Part shown: piece by piece, positions 1-7,972 of the stretch
Layout: every line of letters begins with the position of its first letter
Numbering within the stretch: the stretch's first letter is position 1
From: Lachnospiraceae bacterium
GTDB lineage: Bacteria > Bacillota > Clostridia > Lachnospirales > Bianqueaceae
Reading direction: 5' to 3'
NCBI GenBank assembly: GCA_022794035.1
Contig: JAAWDX010000009.1
Span: 39,859 to 103,858 of the forward strand
Length of the DNA stretch: 64,000 bases
The notes under the pieces: generated by a model
What the model saw: the letters and a program-made list of their open reading frames with translations, nothing else
What the model was told of the DNA's origin: nothing
Databases searched by the model: none
Made by a program: the position numbers and the translations under genes

Positions 1-324
1 AAGTTTCTTTTTACAGGTGATATAGATGTATATACAGAAGCAGATCAGGCTGGTCTATGGGAAAAGGTACAGATTCTCAAAGTGGCACACCATGGCTCCC
101 GAAGCTCTTCTTCTTTAGAGTTTTTAATTAAAGTAGATCCTAGATTAGCCGTAATCAGCTGTGAACGTCAGCATGCCTATGGCCATCCGCATCCGGAAGT
201 GCTTGAGCGGCTGCAGAAAGAGAATATTGAATGTGTTGTTACGGATGATGCAGGAGCAGTTTGGGTTGAGAATCGATGGGGAAAGGTTTGTTATTCTACC
301 TTTAAAGAGGGAGGCACAGAGTGA
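1..324 (+). CDS. comEC: ComEC/Rec2 DNA-uptake channel protein, C-terminal fragment
   Basis: The frame is open from the first base, so the gene begins upstream; about 107 C-terminal codons are present. They hold the end of the metallo-beta-lactamase-like domain of ComEC, with LFTGDI near the start and KVAHHGSRSSSS after it (the HHGS motif), followed by a VISCERQHAYGHPHPEVLERL stretch typical of the family end. ComEC forms the membrane channel through which single-stranded DNA enters during transformation; the C-terminal domain is thought to be the nuclease. The stop overlaps the GTG start of holA by four bases (GTGA), and comEC-holA adjacency is common in Firmicutes. The membrane part is outside the window, so whether the whole gene is intact cannot be judged. 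Confidence 0.85.
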   Translation, partial: KFLFTGDIDVYTEADQAGLWEKVQILKVAHHGSRSSSSLEFLIKVDPRLAVISCERQHAYGHPHPEVLERLQKENIECVVTDDAGAVWVENRWGKVCYSTFKEGGTE

Positions 325-1310
325 AGCAGTTAAAAGAACAGATCCAGAAAAAGGACATTGGCAATTTATATCTATTTTACGGAGAGGAACGATATTTAAT
401 TGACATATATGAGAAAAGAATTAAACGAGCCCTGCTGCAGCCAGAAGATGAAATGATGAATCTGGATGTTTTGCAATCGCCGCAGGACCTCATGCAGATA
501 GAGGCGAGCATAGAGACGCTTCCGTTCATGGCAGAAAAACGACTTGTGATTGTAAAAGAAAGCGGAGCATTTGATAAAGGGGGACGCCTGATAGAGCTAG
601 CAGATAGAATAGGGCAGCTGCCGGAAACGACAGTACTGATTTGGATTGAGACAAAAATCGATAAACGCTCCAAGCTTTTCAAGGCTGTACAAAAATATGG
701 CCGTGTGATTGAGTTTAAACGTCTGACAGAGCGGGAACTGCTTCTTTGGATTGAAAAGGAAGCACGGCAGAAAAAAACGCAGATCGATCAGCGCACAGCG
801 TCATATTTTTTAAGCTGTACAGGAAATGATATGACACACATCTATACAGAGCTGGAGAAGCTGCTGAGTTATGTTAAAGAAAAGGGAGTGATCGAGCGAC
901 AGGATATTGACGCCATGATTACCCCGACGATTGAAAATAGTATCTTTAAATTGACCGATTATTTGGGCAGTCAAAGACCGGCAGCGGCCTATCAGATCTA
1001 TCGTCAATTGATTGAGGATAATGAGCCGGTACAGCGTATTTTATATATGATTATTCGGCAGTTTCGGTTGCTGTACCGAGCTTCTTTGATGCAAAATGCA
1101 GATGCGGCTGCGGTAGCGAAGGAGCTGGGGGTACCGGGATTTGCAGCAGGCAATTATCAGATACAGGCTAAAAGGTTTGGTCAGGTGCGTTTAAAAGAGC
1201 TGCTGAGACATCTGTTGGAAATGGATGTAGCGATCAAGACAGGAGAGATGAGCGCAGAGGAAGCGGCCGATCTGATTATGCTGCAGTATGCCAAGCCATC
1301 TGTGCAGTAA
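321..1310 (+). CDS. holA: DNA polymerase III subunit delta
   Basis: Delta is the clamp-loader subunit that opens the beta sliding clamp at replication forks. The protein is 329 aa, the usual length, with the N-terminal NLYLFYGEERYLID motif (about residues 15-28), the QRTASYFLSCTGNDMTHIYTELEKL region of the AAA+-like module, and the C-terminal collar ending in KTGEMSAEEAADLIMLQ. It starts with GTG, preceded by GAGGGAGG about six bases upstream, and is translationally coupled to comEC through a GTGA overlap. No terminator follows; the next gene has its own promoter. Confidence 0.93.
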   Translation: MKQLKEQIQKKDIGNLYLFYGEERYLIDIYEKRIKRALLQPEDEMMNLDVLQSPQDLMQIEASIETLPFMAEKRLVIVKESGAFDKGGRLIELADRIGQLPETTVLIWIETKIDKRSKLFKAVQKYGRVIEFKRLTERELLLWIEKEARQKKTQIDQRTASYFLSCTGNDMTHIYTELEKLLSYVKEKGVIERQDIDAMITPTIENSIFKLTDYLGSQRPAAAYQIYRQLIEDNEPVQRILYMIIRQFRLLYRASLMQNADAAAVAKELGVPGFAAGNYQIQAKRFGQVRLKELLRHLLEMDVAIKTGEMSAEEAADLIMLQYAKPSVQ

Positions 1311-1341
1311 TAAGAAAATTTTTTAAAAGTCCTAAAATGGA

Positions 1342-1370
1342 TTGACGAAACCCATAAAAACAGTTATAAT
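1342..1370 (+). promoter_or_regulatory. Sigma-A promoter of rpsT
   Basis: TTGACG and TATAAT are separated by exactly 17 bp, and the predicted start lies about 90 nt before rpsT. The leader can form a small hairpin with stem GCATATA/TATATGC (about 1411-1434) just before the ribosome binding site. That hairpin could serve autogenous control of S20, but this is inference. Confidence 0.85.
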
Positions 1371-1467
1371 GACAATTGTGTCTTAGTTTGTCCATTCTAT
1401 TTTTACAATGCATATATCATATCATGTATATGCGTGCAATAAGAATCTCAGGAGGTTTCATCAAACA

Positions 1468-1731
1468 ATGGCTAATATTAAATCTGCCAAAAAGCGTATT
1501 CTGGTTATTCGTACTAAAACTCTTCGTAACAAAATGATCAAATCCAGTGTAAAGACTGCTATTAAAAAAGTAACGGCTGCTTGTGAGGCAAAGGATGCTG
1601 CAGCAGCTAAAGCAGCACTTACTCAGGCAATTTCTGCGATTGATAAGGCGAAGAGCAAGGGCGTATACCATAAAAATAACGCAGCGCGTAAAGTTTCGCG
1701 TTTAACCAAGATGGTTAACAAAATCGCCTAA
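1468..1731 (+). CDS. rpsT: 30S ribosomal protein S20
   Basis: An 87-aa, very lysine- and alanine-rich protein that begins [13 protein letters not shown] and ends in KMVNKIA, both diagnostic of S20, which binds 16S rRNA in the body of the small subunit. The chosen ATG lies nine bases after a strong AGGAGG; an in-frame upstream ATG would add 20 residues unlike S20 and has no ribosome binding site. Monocistronic: own promoter upstream and a hairpin terminator downstream. Confidence 0.96.
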   Translation: MANIKSAKKRILVIRTKTLRNKMIKSSVKTAIKKVTAACEAKDAAAAKAALTQAISAIDKAKSKGVYHKNNAARKVSRLTKMVNKIA

Positions 1732-1776
1732 GTTTTATGTAAAAATAGAAACGAAGCGGTGAAAGCTGCTAAAGAG

Positions 1777-1811
1777 CACCTTTTAAGCGAAAGGCTTAAA
1801 GGGTGTTTTTT
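1777..1811 (+). terminator. Rho-independent terminator after rpsT
   Basis: A 12-bp stem (CACCTTTTAAGC with GCTTAAAGGGTG, one G-U pair), a five-base GAAAG loop, and a run of six T. Confidence 0.85.
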
Positions 1812-1875
1812 GTATATTTTTTTATATTTCGTCAAGAATAGAAGACATATATATGAAAGGAAAGAGGCTAGATCG

Positions 1876-2712
1876 ATGAGAACAGATATAGCGCTGGAAG
1901 CATGTTTAAACGCAGCGGAAGAAATAACGGGGGCGGAGTGGACACAGGAAAACGGGGAAGACAAGGTCGTTGTGTCCACTGTGAAGATTACTACGCCAGA
2001 GGGCGCAAAACGTTTAGGCCGACCGATGGGAAAATATATTACTCTGGAATGTCCTTATTTGAGAGAGAATACGTTGGAAATCCACGAACGAATTATTGAG
2101 GGCCTGACTAAGATTTGGAAGGACTTTTTAGATACCTTTTCTAAAGCAAATTCTATTTTGGTGGTAGGGCTGGGAAACCGAAGGGTGACGGCCGATGCGC
2201 TGGGTCCGCAGGTTGTGGATCAGGTGCTGGCAACCAGACATATCCGTGAGCAGCTGCCAAAGGAATGGAAGGGGAATTTGGGAGTGGTTTCGGCGCTGGC
2301 GCCGGGTGTGATGGGACAGACGGGAATAGAAACGGGAGAGATCATTGAGGCGCTAGTGAAGGCGATTAGTCCGGATGTTGTGATTGCGATTGATGCTTTG
2401 GCGGCAGGTTCTATAGAGCGTCTGGTGAATACGATTCAGATCTGCGATACAGGCATTCAGCCAGGAGCGGGGATGGGAAACCGCAGACGTGAGCTGTCGG
2501 AGAAGACTTTAGGCGTACCGGTGCTTGCGGTGGGGGTGCCTACCGTGGTGGATGCATCAGATATTGCTGAAAAGGAAGATATGGATGCCTACTATGTGAC
2601 GCCGAAAGATATGGATGTAGTGATGAAACGGCTTAGTCTGATGATTGCCAGCAGTCTGAATAGGGCGCTGCATCGTTTATCACCAGAAGAACTAAAGGCA
2701 TATTTATATTAA
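1876..2712 (+). CDS. gpr: GPR germination protease (spore SASP endopeptidase)
   Basis: GPR degrades small acid-soluble DNA-binding proteins when spores germinate; it is made in the forespore as a zymogen that processes itself. The 278-aa product begins MRTDIALEA, matching the TD|hydrophobic-A-EA self-cleavage site known from Bacillus GPR, and has SILVVGLGNRRVTADALGP and GMGNRRRELSEKTLGVPVLAVGVPTVVDA, both characteristic. The ATG was chosen because AGGAAAGAGG lies eight bases upstream; the in-frame ATG further up overlaps the rpsT terminator. With this start the propeptide would be only four residues, much shorter than in Bacillus. spoIIP follows directly. Confidence 0.92.
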   Translation: MRTDIALEACLNAAEEITGAEWTQENGEDKVVVSTVKITTPEGAKRLGRPMGKYITLECPYLRENTLEIHERIIEGLTKIWKDFLDTFSKANSILVVGLGNRRVTADALGPQVVDQVLATRHIREQLPKEWKGNLGVVSALAPGVMGQTGIETGEIIEALVKAISPDVVIAIDALAAGSIERLVNTIQICDTGIQPGAGMGNRRRELSEKTLGVPVLAVGVPTVVDASDIAEKEDMDAYYVTPKDMDVVMKRLSLMIASSLNRALHRLSPEELKAYLY

Positions 2713-2753
2713 CTGCGCATATTCTGTAAAGAGTACAGAAGGGCGGTGAAGTA

Positions 2754-3920
2754 ATGCGAAAGGTCATTTTGGGACTGTGTATGACCATGTTTTTGGCTGC
2801 TTTGCCAATGACGCAGGATGGTTCTATGAGAGGTTTTTTTATATCAATGCTGGACAGGGCATATCCTTTTGAGCAGGCGCGGAGCCTGATTACCAAAGAG
2901 GGTTTGTCAGAGGAAATGCTGGAAGACTGGGTGGAGGCGATCCTGCCTTGGGAGGAAGCAGGCCTGATTGGAACAGGAAAGGACGGGCAGGAGGAAGAGG
3001 ACCCGGTGACTTGGCCGAGTGAGCTTGATGAAGCGGTGCTGGATGCGGCAGCAATATCAAGAGAGAACCAGTTTACAGGAATACCAACGGATTATTATGT
3101 AACCATACAGGAAAAACCACAGATTGATACGAGTATTTCTAGCTTAAAAGGCTTGTACAATCAAGAGCTTATTCAAAATTATGCTAAAACGGTAAGTTTG
3201 TATAATTATGACTCGGAGTCCATGCGCCCAAGTCCGGAGTTTATCAATGGAGAGGCGTTTATGCAGGAGGATCTTTCTTTGAATCTGCAGGATTTGGGGG
3301 ATGAACCGACTGTTTTGATTTTTCATACCCACGGCCATGAGGGCTATATTGGAAAAGAAGAGTATGGGATTTTAGATGTAGGAGATTATCTGGAACAAAT
3401 ATTAGAGGAAAATTACGGGATCCAGGTGCTTCATCATAAAGGAATCTATGATGAGGGAGGCGTGAATGGCGCTTATACACGGATGGGCGAGGAAATTCCG
3501 CAGATACTGGCAGAGCATCCTTCGATTCAGATTGCCATTGATATGCACCGGGATGGCGTAGGAGAAAATACGCGGCTTGTCAGTAATGTGGATGGCCGGG
3601 AGGTAGCAAAGGTGATGCTGGTGACGGGTGTGAGCCGAAGCTTTGATGAAAATGGAGATTTGCAGCCGATTGAATATTTGCCAAATGAGAATTTGCATTC
3701 GGTACTGTCATTAGGCTTTCAGCTAAAAATGGCGGCTGATACGCTGTATCCCGGATTTATGCGTCAGTTATATCTTTCCAGCTGGCGATACAGCACTTAT
3801 ATGCTACCAAGGTCTATGCTGCTGGAGGTGGGGGCACAGACGAATACATTAGAAGAGGCGAAAGCGGCTATGATTCCGTTTGCACGTACTTTAGTTACGG
3901 TTTTATCAGATCAGGGATAA
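2754..3920 (+). CDS. spoIIP: Stage II sporulation protein P (SpoIIP)
   Basis: SpoIIP is the cell-wall amidase/endopeptidase of the SpoIIDMP engulfment complex, anchored in the mother-cell membrane. The 388-aa protein has an N-terminal hydrophobic anchor (about residues 3-20), a low-conservation linker, and the catalytic SpoIIP domain from about residue 180. There VLIFHTHGHEGY carries the zinc-binding HTH and conserved Glu, with IAIDMHRDGV, LPNENLHSVLSLGFQLKMA and MLLEVGAQTNTLEEA downstream. GGGCGG precedes the ATG. Pairing with gpr is the usual clostridial order and suggests one sporulation operon. Confidence 0.92.
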   Translation: MRKVILGLCMTMFLAALPMTQDGSMRGFFISMLDRAYPFEQARSLITKEGLSEEMLEDWVEAILPWEEAGLIGTGKDGQEEEDPVTWPSELDEAVLDAAAISRENQFTGIPTDYYVTIQEKPQIDTSISSLKGLYNQELIQNYAKTVSLYNYDSESMRPSPEFINGEAFMQEDLSLNLQDLGDEPTVLIFHTHGHEGYIGKEEYGILDVGDYLEQILEENYGIQVLHHKGIYDEGGVNGAYTRMGEEIPQILAEHPSIQIAIDMHRDGVGENTRLVSNVDGREVAKVMLVTGVSRSFDENGDLQPIEYLPNENLHSVLSLGFQLKMAADTLYPGFMRQLYLSSWRYSTYMLPRSMLLEVGAQTNTLEEAKAAMIPFARTLVTVLSDQG

Positions 3921-3952
3921 AGGAGTCGAAAGTATGATTTGATGAAAGGTTT

Positions 3953-3995
3953 GGGAAGTCATCGGTTGGCTGTATAAGCCGGATGGCTTCCTTTT
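3953..3995 (+). terminator. Terminator after gpr-spoIIP
   Basis: A long hairpin: GGAAGTCATC pairs with GATGGCTTCC (one G-U), extended inward by GGC/GCC, and is followed by a short T run. Confidence 0.75.
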
Positions 3996-4067
3996 ATGTG
4001 GGAGAATATAAAAACTCTGGCTAGCCCATGTCCGCAATTTATGGTATAATACAGACACAGAATGACC

Positions 4068-4093
4068 GCAAGAATCCCGCAGGGATTCCTTGC
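4068..4093 (+). repeat. Hairpin with GAATCCCGCAGGGATTC core
   Basis: GCAA-GAATCCC, a GCA loop, then GGGATTC-C-TTGC give an 11-bp stem with one bulged C. Related cores occur at 4199-4214 and 51499-51516, each near an intergenic repeat copy. It lies in the gene-free stretch between spoIIP and the P-loop kinase. Confidence 0.6.
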
Positions 4094-4122
4094 CAAGTTC
4101 AGTGAGGAACGAGCTGAACTTG
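4094..4122 (+). repeat. Perfect 9-bp hairpin in the kinase leader
   Basis: CAAGTTCAG (4094-4102) and CTGAACTTG (4114-4122) pair perfectly around an 11-nt loop. It directly abuts the dispersed repeat that follows. No T run, so it is not an obvious terminator. Confidence 0.65.
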
Positions 4123-4195
4123 TGGTATACTAAGCGCAGCCAGATATATTTTGGCTAATCAAGTCCTTAAGCTGCCTTATAAGTCCGATATTGTA
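4121..4195 (+). repeat. Diverged single copy of the dispersed TAATCAAG hairpin element
   Basis: Shares its order of blocks with the 93-bp tandem units at 51.2 kb: TGGTATA(C/A)TAA, a stem, TAATCAAG, the other half of the stem, CTTAT, and CCGATAT. Here the stem is GCAGC/GCTGC where the tandem units have GGCGGC/GCCGCC, so both arms changed while pairing was kept. The second hairpin found in the tandem units is missing, leaving AAGT joined to CCGATAT. The rest of 3996-4240 holds the two hairpins listed above, a TATAAT at 4045 without a good -35, and the kinase ribosome binding site. Confidence 0.7.
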
Positions 4196-4240
4196 CAAGA
4201 ATTCCGTAGGGGTTTTAAAGAACGAAGGAGAGGCATATAG

Positions 4241-4744
4241 ATGCAAAAATTGATCATGATAGCGGGTTCTCCCTGTGTGGGGAAAACGACGGTGACAGAG
4301 AAGCTTTTTACTTCCTATGAAAACAGTGCTTATTTTGATGGCGATTGGGCATGGTGCGTCAATCCATTTTCACTTGACGATCCGAGATTGAGAAATGGCG
4401 ATAAAACAATGTCATTCGCGTTATCTACATATTTAAACTCTGGTTTTGATTATGTCTTTTTTTCGTCGGTAGTTCTTGTTGATAAATCAATTCGTGAAGC
4501 GATATTGAAAGATATAACGGCAAAAGAATATGCTGTTATTGGGATTACTCTGACCTGCTCAGAGGAAACCTTGCAGGAACGCCATAAAAAGCGGGGCGAT
4601 GAAACTGAGTGCTCTTTTTTTTGGCTACATCTGAAACCATATGAAGGTGATTATGTTATCAATACAGATCATAAAAGTGTTCAGCAAATCGTTGATGAAA
4701 TAAAAGGTATTGTAAATAATGAGGAAATGAATAGTGGAAATTAA
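4241..4744 (+). CDS. P-loop kinase / AAA-family nucleotide-binding protein
   Basis: A 167-aa protein with an N-terminal Walker A motif (GSPCVGKTTVTEKL, from about residue 9) and little else before or after a single NTPase core. A DGDW sequence at about 33-36 sits where small-molecule kinases keep a catalytic acidic residue, and the ETLQERHKKRGD region resembles the LID Arg-rich segment of shikimate- or nucleoside-kinase-like folds. The substrate cannot be told from sequence. GAAGGAGAGG precedes the ATG. Codons are visibly more AT-rich than in neighbouring genes, and the gene lies behind a repeat-laden leader; both suggest acquisition, but no mobility gene is present. Confidence 0.7.
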   Translation: MQKLIMIAGSPCVGKTTVTEKLFTSYENSAYFDGDWAWCVNPFSLDDPRLRNGDKTMSFALSTYLNSGFDYVFFSSVVLVDKSIREAILKDITAKEYAVIGITLTCSEETLQERHKKRGDETECSFFWLHLKPYEGDYVINTDHKSVQQIVDEIKGIVNNEEMNSGN

Positions 4745-4786
4745 AACAGAGGATGAAACATTTTTAAATTCCGTTTGAAAAGCTGG

Positions 4787-4814
4787 TTGCTTATTTGCCG
4801 GGATTTGCTATAAT
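4787..4814 (+). promoter_or_regulatory. Candidate sigma-A promoter of lepA
   Basis: TTGCTT and TATAAT are 16 bp apart, about 70 nt before the lepA start. The sequence after the -10 (TAATAAAGGCG) matches the start of the 93-bp repeat unit for a few bases, which may be chance. Confidence 0.6.
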
Positions 4815-4882
4815 AAAGGCGTGACAACGATAAATATAATTAAAAATAACAAAGAGCACACGGAGTATAGGGGGAAATAGAT

Positions 4883-6697
4883 TTGACGAATCAACAAAAG
4901 ATACGGAACTTTAGTATCATTGCGCATATTGATCATGGTAAATCGACATTGGCCGATCGAATCATACAAAAAACAGGACTGCTGACAGAACGTGAAATGC
5001 AGGATCAGGTTCTGGATAATATGGATCTGGAACGAGAAAGAGGCATTACGATCAAAGCACAGGCTGTACGGCTTGTGTACAGAGCCCAAAATGGAGAAGA
5101 ATATATTTTTAATCTAATTGATACACCAGGACATGTGGACTTTAACTATGAAGTTTCACGAAGCCTAGCTGCCTGTGAAGGGGCTGTTTTAGTCGTAGAT
5201 GCTGCTCAGGGGGTAGAGGCACAGACGCTGGCTAATGTTTACTTGGCGCTGGAGCATGATCTGGAGATTCTACCTGTAATCAATAAGATCGATCTGCCTG
5301 CCGCAGAGCCAGAGCGGGTAAAGCAGGAGATCGAAGATGTGATTGGACTGGAGGCGGGGGATGCACCTCTGATCTCTGCTAAAGCAGGGCTTAACATAGA
5401 AGAAGTTTTAGAAAAAATAGTGGAAGTCATTCCGCCGCCGCAGGGAGATCATGAGGCGCCGCTGCAGGCTCTGATCTTTGACTCTCTGTATGATTCATAT
5501 CGGGGGGTGATCGTTTTTTGCCGGGTTAAAGAGGGGTATATGAAATCCGGCATGAAGGTCCGGATGATGGCTACGAATAAAGAATATGAGATTGTCGAAG
5601 TCGGCTATATGGGCGCCGGTACGCTGATTCCAGCACAGGAGCTGTCGGTAGGGGAGGTAGGATACTTTACAGCGAGCATTAAAGAAGTAAGTCACACAAG
5701 AGTGGGCGATACGGTCACAAGTGTTGAAAATCCCGCGAAAGAAGCGCTTCCCGGATATAAACAGGTTCAGCCTATGGTTTACTGCGGTCTATATCCGGCA
5801 GACGGTGCTAAATATCCCGATCTTCGGGATGCACTGGATAAGCTGCAGCTTAATGATGCGTCGCTCTTTTTTGAGCCGGAAACATCTATAGCGCTTGGCT
5901 TTGGTTTTCGGTGCGGTTTTCTGGGTCTTCTTCATATGGAGATCATTCAAGAGCGGCTAGAAAGAGAATTTAATCTTGATTTGGTGACAACAGCGCCAGG
6001 GGTTGTTTATAAGGTTCATAAAACAGACGGGGAGCTGATTCTTCTTTCCAATCCCTCCAATATGCCCGATCCCGCCGAGATTAATTATATGGAGGAGCCG
6101 ATTGTAAAGGCCGAGATCATGGTGCCGACAGAATATATCGGCACGATTATGGATCTGTGTCAGGATCGCCGCGGAGTATATCAGGAGATGGAATACATTG
6201 AAGATACAAGAGCAATGCTCACCTATCATTTACCGCTCAACGAGATTATCTATGATTTTTTTGATGCCCTAAAGTCCAGAAGCAGAGGATATGCCTCCTT
6301 TGATTATGAATTATTAGGATATGAACGTTCAGAGCTGGTACGTCTGGATATGCTGATTAATCGGGAGATGGTAGATGCGCTATCCTTTATTGTACATGAG
6401 AGCAAAGCGTATGAAAGAGGAAGACGGATTGCAGAGAAGCTGAAGGATGAGATTCCGAGGCATCTGTTTGAAATTCCCATTCAGGCCGCCATAGGCGGAA
6501 AAGTGATTGCGCGTGAAACTGTTAAAGCGATGCGCAAAGATGTGCTTGCAAAATGCTACGGCGGCGATATCAGTCGTAAGAAAAAACTTCTGGAAAAGCA
6601 GAAGGAAGGAAAAAAGAGAATGAGGCAGGTGGGAAATGTCGAGGTGCCACAGGCAGCATTTATGAGTGTATTGAAATTTGATGACCAGAAAAATTGA
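4883..6697 (+). CDS. lepA: Elongation factor 4 (LepA), ribosome back-translocating GTPase
   Basis: LepA binds ribosomes and can reverse translocation. The 604-aa product has the normal family length and layout: GTPase domain with AHIDHGKST (14-22), the RGITIKAQ switch, DTPGHVDF and NKID, then EF-G-like domains II, III and V and the LepA-specific C-terminal domain ending [22 protein letters not shown]. It starts with TTG, justified by AGGGGG eight bases upstream and by the family-typical start ([19 protein letters not shown]). It stands alone between its promoter and a strong terminator shared with lgt. Confidence 0.97.
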   Translation: MTNQQKIRNFSIIAHIDHGKSTLADRIIQKTGLLTEREMQDQVLDNMDLERERGITIKAQAVRLVYRAQNGEEYIFNLIDTPGHVDFNYEVSRSLAACEGAVLVVDAAQGVEAQTLANVYLALEHDLEILPVINKIDLPAAEPERVKQEIEDVIGLEAGDAPLISAKAGLNIEEVLEKIVEVIPPPQGDHEAPLQALIFDSLYDSYRGVIVFCRVKEGYMKSGMKVRMMATNKEYEIVEVGYMGAGTLIPAQELSVGEVGYFTASIKEVSHTRVGDTVTSVENPAKEALPGYKQVQPMVYCGLYPADGAKYPDLRDALDKLQLNDASLFFEPETSIALGFGFRCGFLGLLHMEIIQERLEREFNLDLVTTAPGVVYKVHKTDGELILLSNPSNMPDPAEINYMEEPIVKAEIMVPTEYIGTIMDLCQDRRGVYQEMEYIEDTRAMLTYHLPLNEIIYDFFDALKSRSRGYASFDYELLGYERSELVRLDMLINREMVDALSFIVHESKAYERGRRIAEKLKDEIPRHLFEIPIQAAIGGKVIARETVKAMRKDVLAKCYGGDISRKKKLLEKQKEGKKRMRQVGNVEVPQAAFMSVLKFDDQKN

Positions 6698-6702
6698 TAA
6701 AG

Positions 6703-6741
6703 AAAAGCTCAGAAACAAGAAGTCTTGTTTCTGAGCTTTTT
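6703..6741. terminator. Bidirectional terminator between lepA and lgt
   Basis: An almost perfect inverted repeat of about 16-18 bp (AAAAGCTCAGAAACAAGA and its complement) flanked by A and T runs. It serves the converging lepA and lgt transcripts. Confidence 0.92.
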
Positions 6742-6743
6742 GC

Positions 6744-7739
6744 TTAGTCCCATAAATCATCATCTTCCTCTTTGGGATCGTCCTTTGAATCCGGATTGGA
6801 AGAAGAAACAGACGAGAGTTCATCTAAAAGAGAAGCTTCTGTCTCAACCTCGGGAGCAAATTTTTCCTCTGATAGCTGCTGCTTTTGTTTTTCAATTCGA
6901 TATCGGAAGGAATAGATGATCATCAGCAAAACACCTAAGAAAACGAGGCAGATAGAGACGACTACCGAGACCGGTACAGAGGTATTCCAAAGCAAAAGCT
7001 GATCCGTGCGCAGGGTTTCGATGAAGGCGCGGCCAAGTCCATAGCCGATTAAATAAGTAAAGGCAACCTGCCCTTTGAATTTACGATGCTTCCAAACCAG
7101 AAGCATGATGGCTAAAATCAGCAGACACCAAAGAGATTCATATAAAAAGGTGGGATGTACCTGAATGTAGCGAACGCCGCCAGCCTTAATCGCCTTTTGG
7201 GTAAGCTCAGTTGTTGTGTAGGCGGCTGTCTCAACATTAAGCCGCATGGCAAAAAAGGTATCGGTATAGCCGCCGAATGCCTCTTGGTTAAAGAAGTTCC
7301 CCCAGCGGCCGATTGCCTGTCCTAAAATTAAGCCCGGCATGGCAGTATCGCAAAGCTGTAAAAGAGAATATTTTTTAATTTTGCAGAAGATGGCGGCAGT
7401 GAGAACGGCACCGATAAAACCGCCATATATAGCAAGTCCGCCATTTCTAAGATTGAAAATACTCCAGAGATCGTTTTGGTATTGATCCCAAGAGAAAATG
7501 ACATAATAAAGTCTGGCGCCAATTAAAGCGAAGATCAGGGCATAAATCAGAAAATCTAAATATAAATCGGGATTCTGATCGGATTTTTTAGCTAACCGCC
7601 TGGCCAAAAGAAGTCCGGCAATAACGCCAAGCATAATGATAATGCCGTACCAAGCAATATCAAGGCCAAACAATGAGAAAGCGGTCTTGCTTAAATGAGA
7701 AATTTCGATTCCTAAATAAGGAAACCAAATATCGGGCAT
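6744..7739 (-). CDS. lgt: Prolipoprotein diacylglyceryl transferase
   Basis: Lgt transfers diacylglycerol from phosphatidylglycerol to the lipobox cysteine of prelipoproteins in the membrane. The 331-aa protein has about seven hydrophobic segments, NGGLAIYGG (about 99-107) and the signature GRWGNFFNQEAFGG from about residue 144. The start MPDIWFPYLG was chosen because GGAGG lies six bases before it; an upstream ATG would add nine residues and lies before that site. The C-terminal 40 or so residues form a strongly acidic, Ser-rich cytoplasmic tail (ending KEEDDDLWD) that goes beyond the family core. Confidence 0.94.
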   Translation of the reverse strand: MPDIWFPYLGIEISHLSKTAFSLFGLDIAWYGIIIMLGVIAGLLLARRLAKKSDQNPDLYLDFLIYALIFALIGARLYYVIFSWDQYQNDLWSIFNLRNGGLAIYGGFIGAVLTAAIFCKIKKYSLLQLCDTAMPGLILGQAIGRWGNFFNQEAFGGYTDTFFAMRLNVETAAYTTTELTQKAIKAGGVRYIQVHPTFLYESLWCLLILAIMLLVWKHRKFKGQVAFTYLIGYGLGRAFIETLRTDQLLLWNTSVPVSVVVSICLVFLGVLLMIIYSFRYRIEKQKQQLSEEKFAPEVETEASLLDELSSVSSSNPDSKDDPKEEDDDLWD

Positions 7740-7828
7740 AATAATCCTCCATTCAAGAAATAACAAGAACTTAAAAAAACTTTAATCTGAAAGTAAGCAA
7801 ACTTAAAGCCTGCTCCGACAGGAAGAAC

Positions 7829-7856
7829 TTGAAATTTCCATTTTTTATGATACAAT
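7829..7856 (+). promoter_or_regulatory. Sigma-A promoter of ychF
   Basis: TTGAAA and TACAAT with a 16-bp spacer. The leader that follows is about 110 nt; I see no known riboswitch in it. Confidence 0.7.
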
Positions 7857-7972
7857 GTTACAAGTATACATCAAATAATGAAATATGCCAATAGATTTTT
7901 TGTAAACATTCATTTGAAGGATGATCGCAGGCATGGCTGTGCGGCGTACTCTAGGAAAGGGATAAAACATAT

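Noticed and set aside
1811..1840. Sigma-G-like boxes before gpr (TGTATA then CAAGAATA)
   Set aside because: A forespore promoter is expected for gpr, but the -10 match is poor and the spacing short; it overlaps the rpsT terminator T run.
4041..4050. Promoter at TATAAT 4045
   Set aside because: The bases 17 bp upstream (TAGCCC) do not resemble a -35; kept only as part of the repeat-rich leader.
7857..7972. Riboswitch in the 110-nt ychF leader
   Set aside because: No known aptamer consensus or terminator/antiterminator pair is visible.
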